This document shows, one piece after another, positions 26,062-35,165 of a stretch of 64,000 bases of DNA; the stretch's first letter is position 1; the number at the start of each line of letters is the position of its first letter. The notes beneath the pieces are model-generated. The model saw nothing but the letters and a program-made list of their open reading frames with translations. It was not told the DNA's origin and made no database searches. The translations under genes were made by a program, and so were the position numbers. Origin of the DNA: Desulfosporosinus fructosivorans (GTDB lineage Bacteria; Bacillota; Desulfitobacteriia; Desulfitobacteriales; Desulfitobacteriaceae). The DNA lies in NCBI RefSeq assembly GCF_004766045.1, contig NZ_SPQQ01000002.1, positions 744,001-808,000 of the forward strand, in the 5' to 3' direction.

Positions 26062-27153
26062 CTACATTTTAACAACAGCTTTTAATGCCTTCCCTTTATG
26101 AACATCATCATAAGCTTCATTAATCTGCTCTAAATCATAAACTTTGATCAACTTATCTAAGGGGAACAGCCCTGCTTTGAAGTATTCTACCAATTTAGGA
26201 ATGAAGAGTTGCGGTATTGCATTTCCTTGGATAAACCCTTGCATGGTTCTTCCTTCCAACATAATCGCACCAAATACGTTGATTGTAACATCGCCAGATA
26301 CTCCAACAACCGCACAATGTCCCCCAGTTCTTAAAGAATACAGAGATTGATTGACTAAAGCCGGTACACCCGTTGTCTCAACCGAATAATGAGCGCCGCC
26401 CTTAGTAATTTCCTGAATTTCCTTAACAACATCCTCTACTTCTTTACCGTTTATAACATGAGTGGCACCAAGTTCTTTAGCTAATTGCAGTTTTTCAGGA
26501 ACTATATCAATAGCAATAATATTTTGGCAATTAGCTATTTTGGCCGCCATAATAGCAGCGCAGCCAACTGCTCCAGCTCCAAAAACAACTATGGATGTGC
26601 CGAACTTACATCTCAAGCCGTTTAAAACAGTACCGGCTCCAGTTTGTATGCCACAACCTAAAGGTCCCAAAATGGTCAAATCAACATCCTTATCCACGAC
26701 TACGACGTTCCTTTGATTAGCAACAGCATAATTACCAAACGAAGAATGTCCAAAGAAGTTAGAGACATCTTTGCCGTTTAAGCTCAGTCTGCTAGTGCCG
26801 TCGCTCATTGCTCCGCCAAAATTTAATCTCATATTGTTGACACAGATATTTGCATTTCCAGTCAGACACATTTCACAATGGCCACAGGAACTGTAGGACA
26901 GTACAACATGATCTCCCACGTTGATCCCTTCTACGCCCGGACCGATTTCAACGACTACTCCTGCTCCTTCATGTCCGAGAACTACTGGCATTGTAATTGG
27001 AATTATTCCAGTCTGGGCAAGCTCATCCGTGTGGCACAACCCGCATCCTACAATTTTCACCATAACCTCATTAGCTTTAGGAGACGCAACTTCAATGTTT
27101 TCGATTACATACTTTTCTCCCGGATTATAGATCACCGCAGCTTTACTCAACAT
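26062..27153 (-). CDS. Zinc-dependent alcohol dehydrogenase, aryl-alcohol type
   Basis: 363 residues from the ATG at 27153; an upstream GTG at 27162 overlaps the AGGAG ribosome binding site, so the ATG is preferred. Catalytic zinc ligands are seen in VGCGLCHTDELAQ and LGHEGAGVVVEIG, and structural zinc ligands in SCGHCEMCLTGNANIC. The cofactor fold is VVFGAGAVGCAAIMAAK followed by an acid (IAIDIVPEKL), which favours NAD+. The overall pattern is that of benzyl/aryl-alcohol dehydrogenases such as XylB. It lies 101 bp upstream of the aldehyde oxidoreductase, and a divergent XylR_N-type regulator lies beyond. It probably oxidises an aromatic or similar primary alcohol. A remnant of its 5' end occurs at 28059-28137. 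Confidence 0.9.
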   Translation of the reverse strand: MLSKAAVIYNPGEKYVIENIEVASPKANEVMVKIVGCGLCHTDELAQTGIIPITMPVVLGHEGAGVVVEIGPGVEGINVGDHVVLSYSSCGHCEMCLTGNANICVNNMRLNFGGAMSDGTSRLSLNGKDVSNFFGHSSFGNYAVANQRNVVVVDKDVDLTILGPLGCGIQTGAGTVLNGLRCKFGTSIVVFGAGAVGCAAIMAAKIANCQNIIAIDIVPEKLQLAKELGATHVINGKEVEDVVKEIQEITKGGAHYSVETTGVPALVNQSLYSLRTGGHCAVVGVSGDVTINVFGAIMLEGRTMQGFIQGNAIPQLFIPKLVEYFKAGLFPLDKLIKVYDLEQINEAYDDVHKGKALKAVVKM

Positions 27154-27181
27154 TTTTACCACTCCTTAATTATTGTTTACT

Positions 27182-27217
27182 AAAAAACAAAATACTATTT
27201 AAAATATTTTGTTTTTT
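27182..27217. promoter_or_regulatory. AT-rich perfect inverted repeat before adh
   Basis: AAAAAACAAAATA and its exact complement TATTTTGTTTTTT flank a 10-nt centre, 29 bp upstream of the adh start codon. It is either the tail terminator of the transporter gene upstream or an operator for adh. Because it sits at the expected leader of adh, an operator is at least as likely. Confidence 0.45.
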
Positions 27218-27310
27218 GACAAAGGTAAGGGCTTTACATCATGAACCTGATTCTTTTACAATCGATTTTATTAAGGAATTAGAAAGGCATGTTAACAATT
27301 AAAAAACAAA

Positions 27311-27913
27311 CTAACTATTAGTAGACCCCTTTATTGTCGGCTTGCTTCTAATCAAGGCTGGTCCATGACCAAATACCGTACGTCCATTTATAGCATTTAA
27401 GGGAACCGATATTCCTTGCCATAAACATGAAAAGACACACAAAGGAAGACCCCAAGCTGCAATATAGGCAACCGTTGGCGAACCTACGAAACTTGCATAA
27501 GAAGTGAGCGCGAAAAATATATCTGCACCGATTATAAACATCCCTGCTGCTAAATTTGCTTTGAGTAAAAATGGTGTAACCCCAAGTACTACTAATGCCA
27601 TAGCAAGAGTAAGCCAAGCAAGTGCTCCTGAAGAATCTGCTGGCATTAATTTTAGAACCTTCAACAAAGTTTCAACGCAAGCTACCCATGTAAAAACACT
27701 AAATGCTATATTCAGATTACCACCGAGCGGATCGCCGTTTTTTAACTGTATAATGCCCGAAATCGTAAGACCGATAGAAGAAGCAAACCCTAAAGGAATT
27801 AAGAACGTTCCCATCGCCGGAGGAACAAGACCTGTAAGAACAGCAAAAAAGACTATTAAAAAAAACGCAAGTACCATATTCCCACACGGAGAAGCATCTG
27901 CATACTTATTCAT
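27311..27913 (-). CDS. GPR1/FUN34/YaaH-like membrane transporter
   Basis: 200 residues with six predicted spans (about 12-32, 38-58, 71-88, 97-117, 123-143, 150-172). The second helix followed by IIQLKNGDPLGGNLNIAFSVF resembles the helix-loop GGxxQxxxGxxExxxGNTFG of acetate/succinate permeases of the YaaH family. The usual N-terminal NPAPLGL motif is replaced by DASPCGNMVLAF, so it is a divergent member. It lies upstream of the alcohol dehydrogenase in the same direction and may export or import the carboxylate end product of the pathway; that is inference. GGGCGG precedes the ATG at 27913. Confidence 0.65.
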   Translation of the reverse strand: MNKYADASPCGNMVLAFFLIVFFAVLTGLVPPAMGTFLIPLGFASSIGLTISGIIQLKNGDPLGGNLNIAFSVFTWVACVETLLKVLKLMPADSSGALAWLTLAMALVVLGVTPFLLKANLAAGMFIIGADIFFALTSYASFVGSPTVAYIAAWGLPLCVFSCLWQGISVPLNAINGRTVFGHGPALIRSKPTIKGSTNS

Positions 27914-28439
27914 CAAAAAACCGCCCTTTCATCAATATTAATAGTCATAGCGACTCTTAATCCTTCGAGAACCATCTTAAATTATCTTTCTTTACTTCTT
28001 CTTATAACATCGTGGATTATGCGTATTTGAATAATAACGTTAACATGCCAGAAACAACCTTTTCGATTACATACGTTTCTCATAGATTTTAGATCACCGT
28101 AGCTTTACGTTTTACCCCACTCCTTTTTTATTGATTACTGTAACTTTTGCTTAACCAATAACCCCCCTTATCATGAATTACCGTAGCTTACCTCCTTTCA
28201 TAAACCGCCTCATTTAAATACTCACATTTCCTCTATATATTTTTTGAAAATTTGCTATAATGAATTATAACAATATTTAAACAAACCTTAAATGATTGAA
28301 AGAGTTCATAATAGTATCACTAATGTGATCTTTTTGAACAGTCAAATATAGCTTGTTTTAGCATACTCAATCTAACCATTTGGGATAGTCAAAATTTATT
28401 CACGCTAAAATATTAGTAAACTGAGGGGGTTAAAACTTC
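27914..28439. other. Divergent intergenic region of the transporter and the XylR_N/PucR regulator
   Basis: About 520 bp, strongly AT-rich. It holds the adh 5' remnant (28059-28137), an extended -10-like TGCTATAAT on the plus strand at 28253-28261, and a GAGGGGG ribosome binding site for the regulator. A second shorter echo of the adh start region (ATTACCGTAGCTTACCTCC) is seen near 28180. No further gene was found. Confidence 0.5.
28059..28137 (-). pseudogene. Remnant of the adh 5' end
   Basis: About 78 bp aligns with 27097-27170, which covers the ribosome binding site, start codon and first ~20 codons of the alcohol dehydrogenase: TTCGATTACATAC, then GATCACCG.AGCTTTAC, then CCACTCCTT. The start codon itself is lost. 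It is a relic of a duplicated adh, not a gene. Confidence 0.7.
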
Positions 28440-30341
28440 ATGAAAGCAATAGATCTTAAGATCGATGAGTTGCTGGAATTTAGACCACAGGAAGGAAAAT
28501 TCTTTCTTAAAGGAGCTCGCTCTCTGATTTTCAATGCGGATGCTATAGGAACCTTGCGTAAAGATCTTATACACAACCTGGGCTACGAACGAGCCAAAGG
28601 GTTTTTATTACGTTATGGATGGCAGTTGGGTTATAATGATGGAGAAAGCCTCAAAGATAATTTCAACTGGGACAGTGAAGAAGAATCCCTTATTGCAGGG
28701 TCTGTTTTATTTACTTATAAGGGGTTTGCTAAGGCTGAAAATGATGTTGTGACTGTAGACCGAGATAAGAAAATCTTCCTTAAAAAAGGAAGATTTGTTA
28801 ACTCTTTTGAGGCTGAGCAACACCTCCGAATTTTTGGAGTGAGCGATCATCCCGTGTGTTGGATGCTCAGCGGTTATGCCAGTGGTTATGGGTCAGCGTT
28901 TTTAGGGGAAAAAGTTTATTTTCTTGAAACGAAATGCGAAGGCAAAGGTGATTCTGTCTGTGAATTTGAAGGAAGAACCTTGTCCGATTGGGGAGAGAGG
29001 ATTGTTCCAGAACTTCCTTTTTACGAAGATTCGAGCATCAAAGAGGAGTTAGATGATGCCTACAAACGAATCCAGGAACAAAACAAAAGGTTGGAGAGGT
29101 CACTTACCATTCACGAGGAGCTTTATCAATTGGTTTTGCGTGGAGAATGTTTATCCGGTATTACCGAAACCATTTCTCGAATCTCAAATGGAGATATCTT
29201 ACTTTTTGATACCAATCTTAAGTTATTAGCACATACCTCTGGTCTTAATATCACAGCTACAGAAGAAGTAAAATATGTTCTTAAACAACATTTTGCTCAT
29301 ATTTTATCCCCACATATTAAGCCAGATATTAAATCCGTCAATCACCTTCTGCCCCTTGAAATTCCTGTTTATGTCAATGAGTTAAAGTTCAACTGTTTTG
29401 TCTTGCCGATTATAGCCGGCGATCATATTCTAGGGTTTGTTTCCGCTCTCTATAAAGGAAGCTCTGAAATCCTGCAAGAATCACGTATTTTACTTCAACG
29501 GGCTGCTGATATCTATGCAGTGGAGATGATGCGACAAAACCAAAGGTTTGATATCGAGCATCGATTTAGAGCTGATTTTATAGATTCACTTTTCAGTCAG
29601 AAATATTCTAATATCGAATCCGTGGTCGCTTGGGGAGAACGTTTAGGACATAATATATTGGCTCCCCATTATGTTATAGCAATGGAAATCGATTTCGATC
29701 AGACTAATATAGTCAGTTCCGAAAGAAAACTACTAAAAAGAAAAGAAATTATTGAAGTCACAAATAAATGGTTATCTGAACAGTATTCATCAGTCATATG
29801 TGTTGAGGTTAAAGAGAAAATTGTAATATTAATTCCTGCCTTAACTTCAAAGGATTATATCAGAAATATTGCTCAGAAAATGAGCGAGAGGCTTTCTTAT
29901 TTGAGATGCAACATTTCCTTTGGTATTGGTAGTATGGTCACCAAAGTAGAAGATTACTATCAATCTTATGTCCAAGCGTGTAAAGCCTTAAAAGTCATAA
30001 AATCGTTTAACAAGAAAGATCGAATCTTGTTTTATGATGATTTAGGATCGATGTCATTATTGCTCGATGTAGAAGTTACAACAAGCCTTGTCGAATTTAT
30101 GAACCAAAAACTAAAACCCATTTTAGATTATGATACTAAAAATAACTCCGATTTATTAACAACTTTTGAACAGTATTTATCGACGGAAAACATTCATAAA
30201 GCTGCATCCGTGACAAACTTATCCTTAAGTGGCTTAAAATATAGATTAAACAAACTAAAAGATTTTGGTTATAATTTAAATTCTCCGGATGAACTTTTTG
30301 AGTTACAATTGGCTGTTAGGATCTATAACATCGTCAAGTAA
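28440..30341 (+). CDS. XylR_N-V4R sensor fused to PucR-type helix-turn-helix output
   Basis: 633 residues. The first 200 match the aromatic effector-binding region of XylR/DmpR: EGKFFLKGARSLIFNADAIG, LGYERAKGFLLRYGWQLGY, and a V4R zinc-type end (WMLSGYASGYGSAF, ETKCEGKGDSVCEFEG). A short coiled coil (about 208-228) leads into a GAF-like/PucR middle domain, and the C-terminus is a PucR HTH_30 (NIHKAASVTNLSLSGLKYRL). There is no AAA+ domain, so unlike XylR it does not use sigma-54. It is divergent from the adh/aldehyde oxidoreductase side and is the best candidate for its regulator, responding to an aromatic alcohol, aldehyde or acid. Confidence 0.88.
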   Translation: MKAIDLKIDELLEFRPQEGKFFLKGARSLIFNADAIGTLRKDLIHNLGYERAKGFLLRYGWQLGYNDGESLKDNFNWDSEEESLIAGSVLFTYKGFAKAENDVVTVDRDKKIFLKKGRFVNSFEAEQHLRIFGVSDHPVCWMLSGYASGYGSAFLGEKVYFLETKCEGKGDSVCEFEGRTLSDWGERIVPELPFYEDSSIKEELDDAYKRIQEQNKRLERSLTIHEELYQLVLRGECLSGITETISRISNGDILLFDTNLKLLAHTSGLNITATEEVKYVLKQHFAHILSPHIKPDIKSVNHLLPLEIPVYVNELKFNCFVLPIIAGDHILGFVSALYKGSSEILQESRILLQRAADIYAVEMMRQNQRFDIEHRFRADFIDSLFSQKYSNIESVVAWGERLGHNILAPHYVIAMEIDFDQTNIVSSERKLLKRKEIIEVTNKWLSEQYSSVICVEVKEKIVILIPALTSKDYIRNIAQKMSERLSYLRCNISFGIGSMVTKVEDYYQSYVQACKALKVIKSFNKKDRILFYDDLGSMSLLLDVEVTTSLVEFMNQKLKPILDYDTKNNSDLLTTFEQYLSTENIHKAASVTNLSLSGLKYRLNKLKDFGYNLNSPDELFELQLAVRIYNIVK

Positions 30342-30734
30342 ATTGAGAACCAAATCCATTTTTGTAACGTAAAAAGAACTTGGCTGGCGCCAAGCCGTCA
30401 GGCGCCGGCGGCCGCCTTAGTTGCACTTATGCCACCCGAAACTTATACTTTCTGACTGGTATAAAAAAGGTTGCTGATAGAATTATTCGTCTTCAATTAA
30501 AAGGCTGAAAAGTCCTAAATTCCAATTTTGTAGCCGAGTAAGATTTTATCTGATATACTCAACTTGGGCAGTATCATTAGAACTGCACCTTATTGTGGAA
30601 TCCAGTTATTTATACTGCCTGTATCCATTATGGACCGGGACAGAGGGATAAGACAGTTGTTAAAAACCTTCCTTCTGGCAGATGGAACTTTTTTATATTG
30701 TTTTATCACCTCTCCTGAAAAAGGAGGAAAAATT
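30342..30734. other. Intergenic, with a short GC-rich patch
   Basis: About 390 bp before panB. A GC-rich segment at 30382-30420 with repeated GGCGCC and GGCGGCC stands out from AT-rich surroundings. A similar GGCGCC-containing patch lies after panB near 31779-31815. A frame that is open from 30564 into panB has no ribosome binding site, and I treat it as non-coding. No riboswitch could be recognised. Confidence 0.35.
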
Positions 30735-31571
30735 ATGAAATCAACAAAAGACTTCTTGGAAATGAAAAATCAACGAAAAAAGATTGTTATGCTTACGGCC
30801 TACGATTATCCATCAGCTAAACAAGCAGAGCAAGCTGATGTAGACATGATTCTTGTTGGTGATTCTCTTGGTAATGTTGTACTTGGCTATGATTCAACCA
30901 TCTATGTAACGATGGAAGATATGATTCATCACGCTAAGGCTGTTAAACGTGGGGCTTGCAACACGTTTATAGTAGTGGATATGCCATTTATGAGTTGTCA
31001 TCTTTCGATCAGGGATACACTTTTAAACGGAGCAAGGATTATTCAGGAAACAGGTGCTCATGCTGTAAAAGTGGAAGGGGCTGATGGAGTGCTCTCACAT
31101 ATCGAAGCACTTGTAAAAGCAGGTATCCCGGTTGTATCTCATCTAGGGCTTACTCCACAATCAGTGGGAGTCCTTGGCGGATATAAAGTTCAGGGTAAGG
31201 ATGCCCAAGCTGCCAGGAAAATAGTCGAGGATGCAAAACGGTGTCAGGAAGTGGGGGCCTTTGCAATTACCCTTGAATGTGTTCCAAAACAGCTTGCCGA
31301 AGAAATTACATCGTTAGTTTCGATTCCTACAATAGGGATTGGAGCTGGTGTTCATACAGATGGACAAGTGCTTGTATACCATGATATTCTCACTTACGGA
31401 GTAGAACGTGTCTCGAAATTTGTTAAACCCTATGCAAATGTAAATAAACAAATTACTGAGGGCTTATTGGCATATGTAGACGAAGTAAGAAGCGGGCTTT
31501 TTCCTGATGACCAGCACAGTTTCACAATGAAAGAAGAGGAATTAATGACTCTTTACGGAAGTAGGGAATGA
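30735..31571 (+). CDS. panB: 3-methyl-2-oxobutanoate hydroxymethyltransferase
   Basis: 278 residues from the ATG at 30735, preceded by AAAGGAGG. PanB adds a hydroxymethyl group from methylene-tetrahydrofolate to ketoisovalerate, making ketopantoate for pantothenate and CoA. Family motifs are intact: [37 protein letters not shown] (metal-binding Asp), [28 protein letters not shown], and the catalytic region [10 protein letters not shown] with PTIGIGAG. No panC or panD is beside it; it stands alone with its own terminator. Because a decayed copy lies 23 kb away, this locus has been duplicated at some time. Confidence 0.95.
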   Translation: MKSTKDFLEMKNQRKKIVMLTAYDYPSAKQAEQADVDMILVGDSLGNVVLGYDSTIYVTMEDMIHHAKAVKRGACNTFIVVDMPFMSCHLSIRDTLLNGARIIQETGAHAVKVEGADGVLSHIEALVKAGIPVVSHLGLTPQSVGVLGGYKVQGKDAQAARKIVEDAKRCQEVGAFAITLECVPKQLAEEITSLVSIPTIGIGAGVHTDGQVLVYHDILTYGVERVSKFVKPYANVNKQITEGLLAYVDEVRSGLFPDDQHSFTMKEEELMTLYGSRE

Positions 31572-31668
31572 CCATATCATTCTAATACCAAGGACAAAAT
31601 AGAGCTAATATAATAATACAAGTATGTAGCTAAAAACAATTACTTAGATATTGTTTGACAAAGAGGTA

Positions 31669-31711
31669 AACGGCTGATTCCCCTTAACAAGAATGGGGAA
31701 TCAGCCGTTCT
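31669..31711 (+). terminator. Terminator of panB
   Basis: A perfect 15-bp stem (AACGGCTGATTCCCC with GGGGAATCAGCCGTT) and 11-nt loop, followed by CTGATTTG. The U-tract is weak but the stem is very stable, and the position about 100 bp after panB fits. Confidence 0.8.
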
Positions 31712-31914
31712 GATTTGCTACGTATTTTCTACCAATGCGTCACATCATATGGATAACTTCAGGTTAACGTAATGTTAATTGGGCGCCTGAAAAATGCGAG
31801 GCGCTCCGGGTGCTTCCCAGCTGAGCTGTACCCTCCTCGCCAAGGAAAGCAAAATTTAGGGTTAGCGAAGAGTTTGGTTATTAATAGAGCCAAAATGACC
31901 TCGGAGTCGTACTG
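31712..31914. other. Boundary stretch before the GC-rich operon
   Basis: About 200 bp with no convincing gene. It has a small hairpin GCGCCT/AGGCGC at about 31780-31802 and a string on the minus strand (CAGCTCAGCTGGGAAGC, about 31810-31826) that resembles a tRNA D-arm without the rest of a tRNA. GC content rises sharply at its right end. Confidence 0.35.
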
Positions 31915-32217
31915 TTACCCTTCGCGGAAGATCACTCCCCTGCCGCCACGCGGATAGTGCCAGGAGAGCACTCCGGGGGGCGCGACCGCCAAACAGCTGC
32001 CACATTCAAGGCAGGCCGCATACAAGACGCCAATAGTCCCATCCGACTGTTGCGAGTAAACATGCGCGGGACAAACCCGCACTAGCAGAAGTCCCGCACC
32101 TGTGGCCGCTGCGGCCTGCTGATCAATCTGAATATGGGACTGTTCCACATCCGTTTCATAACGATTCCTGTCGAGACGCTCGGGAACCGTTCCAAATTGA
32201 ATCTTTTTCATACTCAT
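31915..32217 (-). CDS. fixX: FixX-type ferredoxin
   Basis: 100 residues, starting with a 4-bp ATGA overlap with fixC. FixX is the 4Fe-4S partner of FixC in ETF-linked electron transfer. The Cys set is CPAHVY (about 49) and ACLECGSC (about 69-75), followed by LSWHYPRGGRGVIF, the FixX end signature. Where many FixX have a further Cys before Pro (CxxCxxCxxxCP) this protein has Ala (LAVAPP). The remaining four Cys match the arrangement of the single cluster of ETF:quinone oxidoreductase, so a full 4Fe-4S cluster is still possible. It is the last gene of the GC-rich operon. Confidence 0.88.
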   Translation of the reverse strand: MSMKKIQFGTVPERLDRNRYETDVEQSHIQIDQQAAAATGAGLLLVRVCPAHVYSQQSDGTIGVLYAACLECGSCLAVAPPGVLSWHYPRGGRGVIFREG

Positions 32218-33521
32218 AACGCCCTCACCCCTGCATACATGTCCTTGACCAATTGAATAAGATTCATGGGGCTTTTTTTGAACGCCGCCATGGCGCCAGG
32301 AAGCAGGTGCTGTCGCGGAGTAGTGTCAAGGTTGTACACGCTATACATAACGTCGCTCAATAACTGTCCGTAAGCTCCATACATGCGTGGATTTTCAAGA
32401 AACTGTGGCGCTCTCGCATAAGTGCGCATATCCTTGCCCACAAAAATATTGTCTAGCTCCACACTGTACGCATCCAGAGAGGACTTCGAAAAATCGCCCT
32501 TCAACAGCGCGGCGTCTATAGCCCTAGCGGCGGCCAGGCCGGAACCTGCAGCCAAATCCATGCCACGCACGGTGAATCCGGTGTTCAGCGCAAAACCGGC
32601 GGCTTCGCCGACCACAACCAGGCCGGGCCTTGTCAGATCATGGACCATGGCCTGACCGCCTTCGGCAACCATATGGCACCCGTACTCCAACAATTCTCCT
32701 CCCCTGAGAAATGGTTCAATGGCGGGATGGGACAAAAATCTGTCGTGCAGTTCCGACGACGTGTCGCCTCTACTGACCAGGTCATCAAGCCTGAGCACCA
32801 CGCCGACGGACAGAGATTCAAGATTCGTATATAGAAATCCGCCTCCACCGATGCCGTTGGTACAGTCGCCAACGACGGCATAGGCAGCGCCTTCGTCGCC
32901 CGTCAAGTTGAAGCGCTCCTCAATGACCTTGCGGGGCAGGCCAATGACTGACTTTACGCCCACAGCCAAATGCTTCGTCGGTTCCTTTGCTCGGATCCCC
33001 GCATCACGGCAGATAAACGAATTCACCCCGTCAGCGGCAACCACCACATGAGCCCGCAATTCGTCGTCTCCGGCGCGAATGCCCACGATGCGTTCATTTT
33101 CCATAACCAGCGTTTCCACCTTGACGCCCGACATGAGCATAACGCCTGCCTCTTCGCATTTGGTGGCCAGCCATTCGTCCAGTTTGGCTCGCAGCACAGA
33201 CACAGCAGTTACGGATTGTCCCAACCGCGCGTCGCCGTAATCCACGTTCACAAAGGATGTTTCCGAAAGAAAACTCAGGCAATTGCGGGTAATACGCCGT
33301 TCTACAGGAGCTTCGTCAAGAAACCCGGGCATAATTTCTTCCATAATTCGGCAATAAAACACTCCACCCGACAGGTTTTTACTGCCAGCGTTCTGCCCGC
33401 GTTCCACCAACAGCACAGAATGCCCCTTGGTCGCCAGTTGGTGCGCTGTGACGCAACCTGCTACGCCAGCTCCGACAACGATGACGTCAAAGTCAACATC
33501 CGTAGTTACAACATCATCCAC
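32214..33521 (-). CDS. fixC: FixC-type FAD oxidoreductase (ETF:quinone oxidoreductase-like)
   Basis: 435 residues, GTG start (VDDVVTTDVDF) with GGAGG 12 bases upstream. The N-terminal FAD fold is FDVIVVGAGVAGCVTAHQLA, with AGSKNLSGGVFY as the second loop. Later motifs are VVAADGVNSFICRDAG and GLVVVGEAAGFALNTGFTVRGMDLA, which is where ETF-QO and FixC bind FAD and quinone. With FixX it should pass electrons between the ETF (35166-36882) and the quinone pool. It uses high-GC codons (GCG, GGC, CTG) unlike the flanking chromosome. Confidence 0.92.
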   Translation of the reverse strand: MDDVVTTDVDFDVIVVGAGVAGCVTAHQLATKGHSVLLVERGQNAGSKNLSGGVFYCRIMEEIMPGFLDEAPVERRITRNCLSFLSETSFVNVDYGDARLGQSVTAVSVLRAKLDEWLATKCEEAGVMLMSGVKVETLVMENERIVGIRAGDDELRAHVVVAADGVNSFICRDAGIRAKEPTKHLAVGVKSVIGLPRKVIEERFNLTGDEGAAYAVVGDCTNGIGGGGFLYTNLESLSVGVVLRLDDLVSRGDTSSELHDRFLSHPAIEPFLRGGELLEYGCHMVAEGGQAMVHDLTRPGLVVVGEAAGFALNTGFTVRGMDLAAGSGLAAARAIDAALLKGDFSKSSLDAYSVELDNIFVGKDMRTYARAPQFLENPRMYGAYGQLLSDVMYSVYNLDTTPRQHLLPGAMAAFKKSPMNLIQLVKDMYAGVRAL

Positions 33522-33639
33522 CTTTTTCCGTAACCTCCTTTTCTGCCGTCCCCTACCGTTAGGGAAGCGACAATGTTGAGGGGCATATCCTCATAAGCGG
33601 GCGGCATGAGAGAACTTCATGCCGCCCGACATTCATTTA

Positions 33640-35118
33640 TTAGCCCTTGAGAGTCTTGATCACATGGCGCGCGGCCACACGTCCCGAGGCATGGGCAAAC
33701 CCGTTGGCCGTGCCGGGAACATCCAGGTTGTAGGTATCACCGTAAAGTCCACTGGCTTCGTTGCCCACGGCATAAAGACCAGGAATGGGCTGGTAGTCCT
33801 TGTTTGTGACTTGCAGATCGCCGTTCACGCGGATGCCACCGTCAGACACAAGCACGCTTGGCGCCATGTTGATGGCATAGAACGGTCCCTTGCGCACAGA
33901 ACGGAGAAACTTGGCGGGCTTGTAGAATAGCGGATCATGGCCCTTATCGCAGGCATCGTTGTACTCAGCCACCATCGTAGCAAACATGGTGGGATCAAAT
34001 CCGAGGTCCTTGCCCAGAGCCTCAATGGTGTCGCCCTTCCAGGCAATGCCTTCGGCCACGTCCTGATCCAGTTCCGCCTGAAGAAGGGTAAGCTTCTGAT
34101 GAAACTCAATGAAGTCGCCAAGGCCGATGTCCGAACCATTCTCCATGAGATGGTTCACGGTGTCGGTGTCAATGATGGCGTATACCACTCCCTCGGGCTG
34201 CTTGGCAATAGTGCTGCCCGCATCGGCGAAGCTCATAGCCACTTCCTCGCTGGCGAAACGGCGACCGGTCTTGTTGACCCACAGCACGGGTTGGGAACCG
34301 GCTCCACTTGCATGAGAGGTAAGCGTTTTGGAGCGCGCGCAGGGAATGATCATTATCGCGCCCAAACTTTCCGTGTCGGCGCCGACTTCAAGCGCCATGT
34401 TAAGTCCGTCGCCCGTATTCGCAGTGGGCACACTTTGATAAGTGTAGTGAGCGGACCGATGAAGCCACGAATACTTCTCAACCATGTCGGGGTTGTTACC
34501 AAAGCCACCGGAGGCCAGAATAACCGCCTTACAGCCGATGTTCATGGTGTTTCCATCCGAATCCAGCGCTTGAACACCCACAATGGCCCCATCACTCATC
34601 AATATCTTCTTAGCCGGTGTTGACGTGAAAATATCTACCCCTGCATTGATGCAGTTACGCAGCAACACTTCCTGGACGTGCGCGCCTAAACCATCTGGCC
34701 GGTGGAAGGTGTAAAGTTCAAGGGGCTGGTCGTAAGCGTAAATGGTCACATCGGTATAAACGATGCCCATCGACTTCATAATATCAATGGTCTCCGCGGT
34801 ATTTTCCACCTGCATCCGGACAACATCCGGATTGGCGCGGTGATGGCTGTAATCCGTATAGCGGCGGAAGCCTTCCTCTTTTGTAGGAAAATGTTTTCCC
34901 TCATGCTCAGGCACTTTGCGCGCTTTTTGTTCACTGGATTCAAAGGCCGCCGTGCCTTCGGCATAAATTGACGTTCCGCCTGTCTCTGCCATCTTTTCCA
35001 GCAACCCAACATGCAATCCTCCCTGAGCGGCGGTAAGGGCCGCCGACTTGCCGGAACCGCCTCCGCCGATGACGACAAGATCATATTCCACGTCAAATGA
35101 GATGTTTTGATCAGCCAT
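33640..35118 (-). CDS. FAD-dependent reductase/dehydrogenase (FrdA/KstD-like, FAD_binding_2)
   Basis: 492 residues. It is a soluble flavoprotein of the fumarate reductase / 3-ketosteroid dehydrogenase superfamily: DLVVIGGGGSGKSAALTAAQ (FAD), GTSIYAEGTAAF, VILASGGFGNNPDM, VNKTGRRFASEE and the closing GLYAVGNEASG followed by DVPGTANGFAHASGR. The last Gly-Asn-rich element is the usual FAD cap. There is no signal peptide and no heme motif, so it is cytoplasmic. Flanked by ETF genes and an SDR, it probably introduces or reduces a C=C bond next to a carbonyl, with ETF as redox partner. The substrate is unknown. Confidence 0.85.
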   Translation of the reverse strand: MADQNISFDVEYDLVVIGGGGSGKSAALTAAQGGLHVGLLEKMAETGGTSIYAEGTAAFESSEQKARKVPEHEGKHFPTKEEGFRRYTDYSHHRANPDVVRMQVENTAETIDIMKSMGIVYTDVTIYAYDQPLELYTFHRPDGLGAHVQEVLLRNCINAGVDIFTSTPAKKILMSDGAIVGVQALDSDGNTMNIGCKAVILASGGFGNNPDMVEKYSWLHRSAHYTYQSVPTANTGDGLNMALEVGADTESLGAIMIIPCARSKTLTSHASGAGSQPVLWVNKTGRRFASEEVAMSFADAGSTIAKQPEGVVYAIIDTDTVNHLMENGSDIGLGDFIEFHQKLTLLQAELDQDVAEGIAWKGDTIEALGKDLGFDPTMFATMVAEYNDACDKGHDPLFYKPAKFLRSVRKGPFYAINMAPSVLVSDGGIRVNGDLQVTNKDYQPIPGLYAVGNEASGLYGDTYNLDVPGTANGFAHASGRVAARHVIKTLKG

Positions 35119-35165
35119 GTTAATTTTCCTCCCTTTAATTTTTGTTGTTGCTTCTAGGCCTCGGG

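Noticed and set aside
31800-31830. tRNA-like D-arm string on the minus strand next to the GC-rich operon
   Set aside because: CAGCTCAGCTGGGAAGC resembles a D-arm, but no anticodon arm, T-arm or CCA end follows in register, so I do not call a tRNA or an attachment site.
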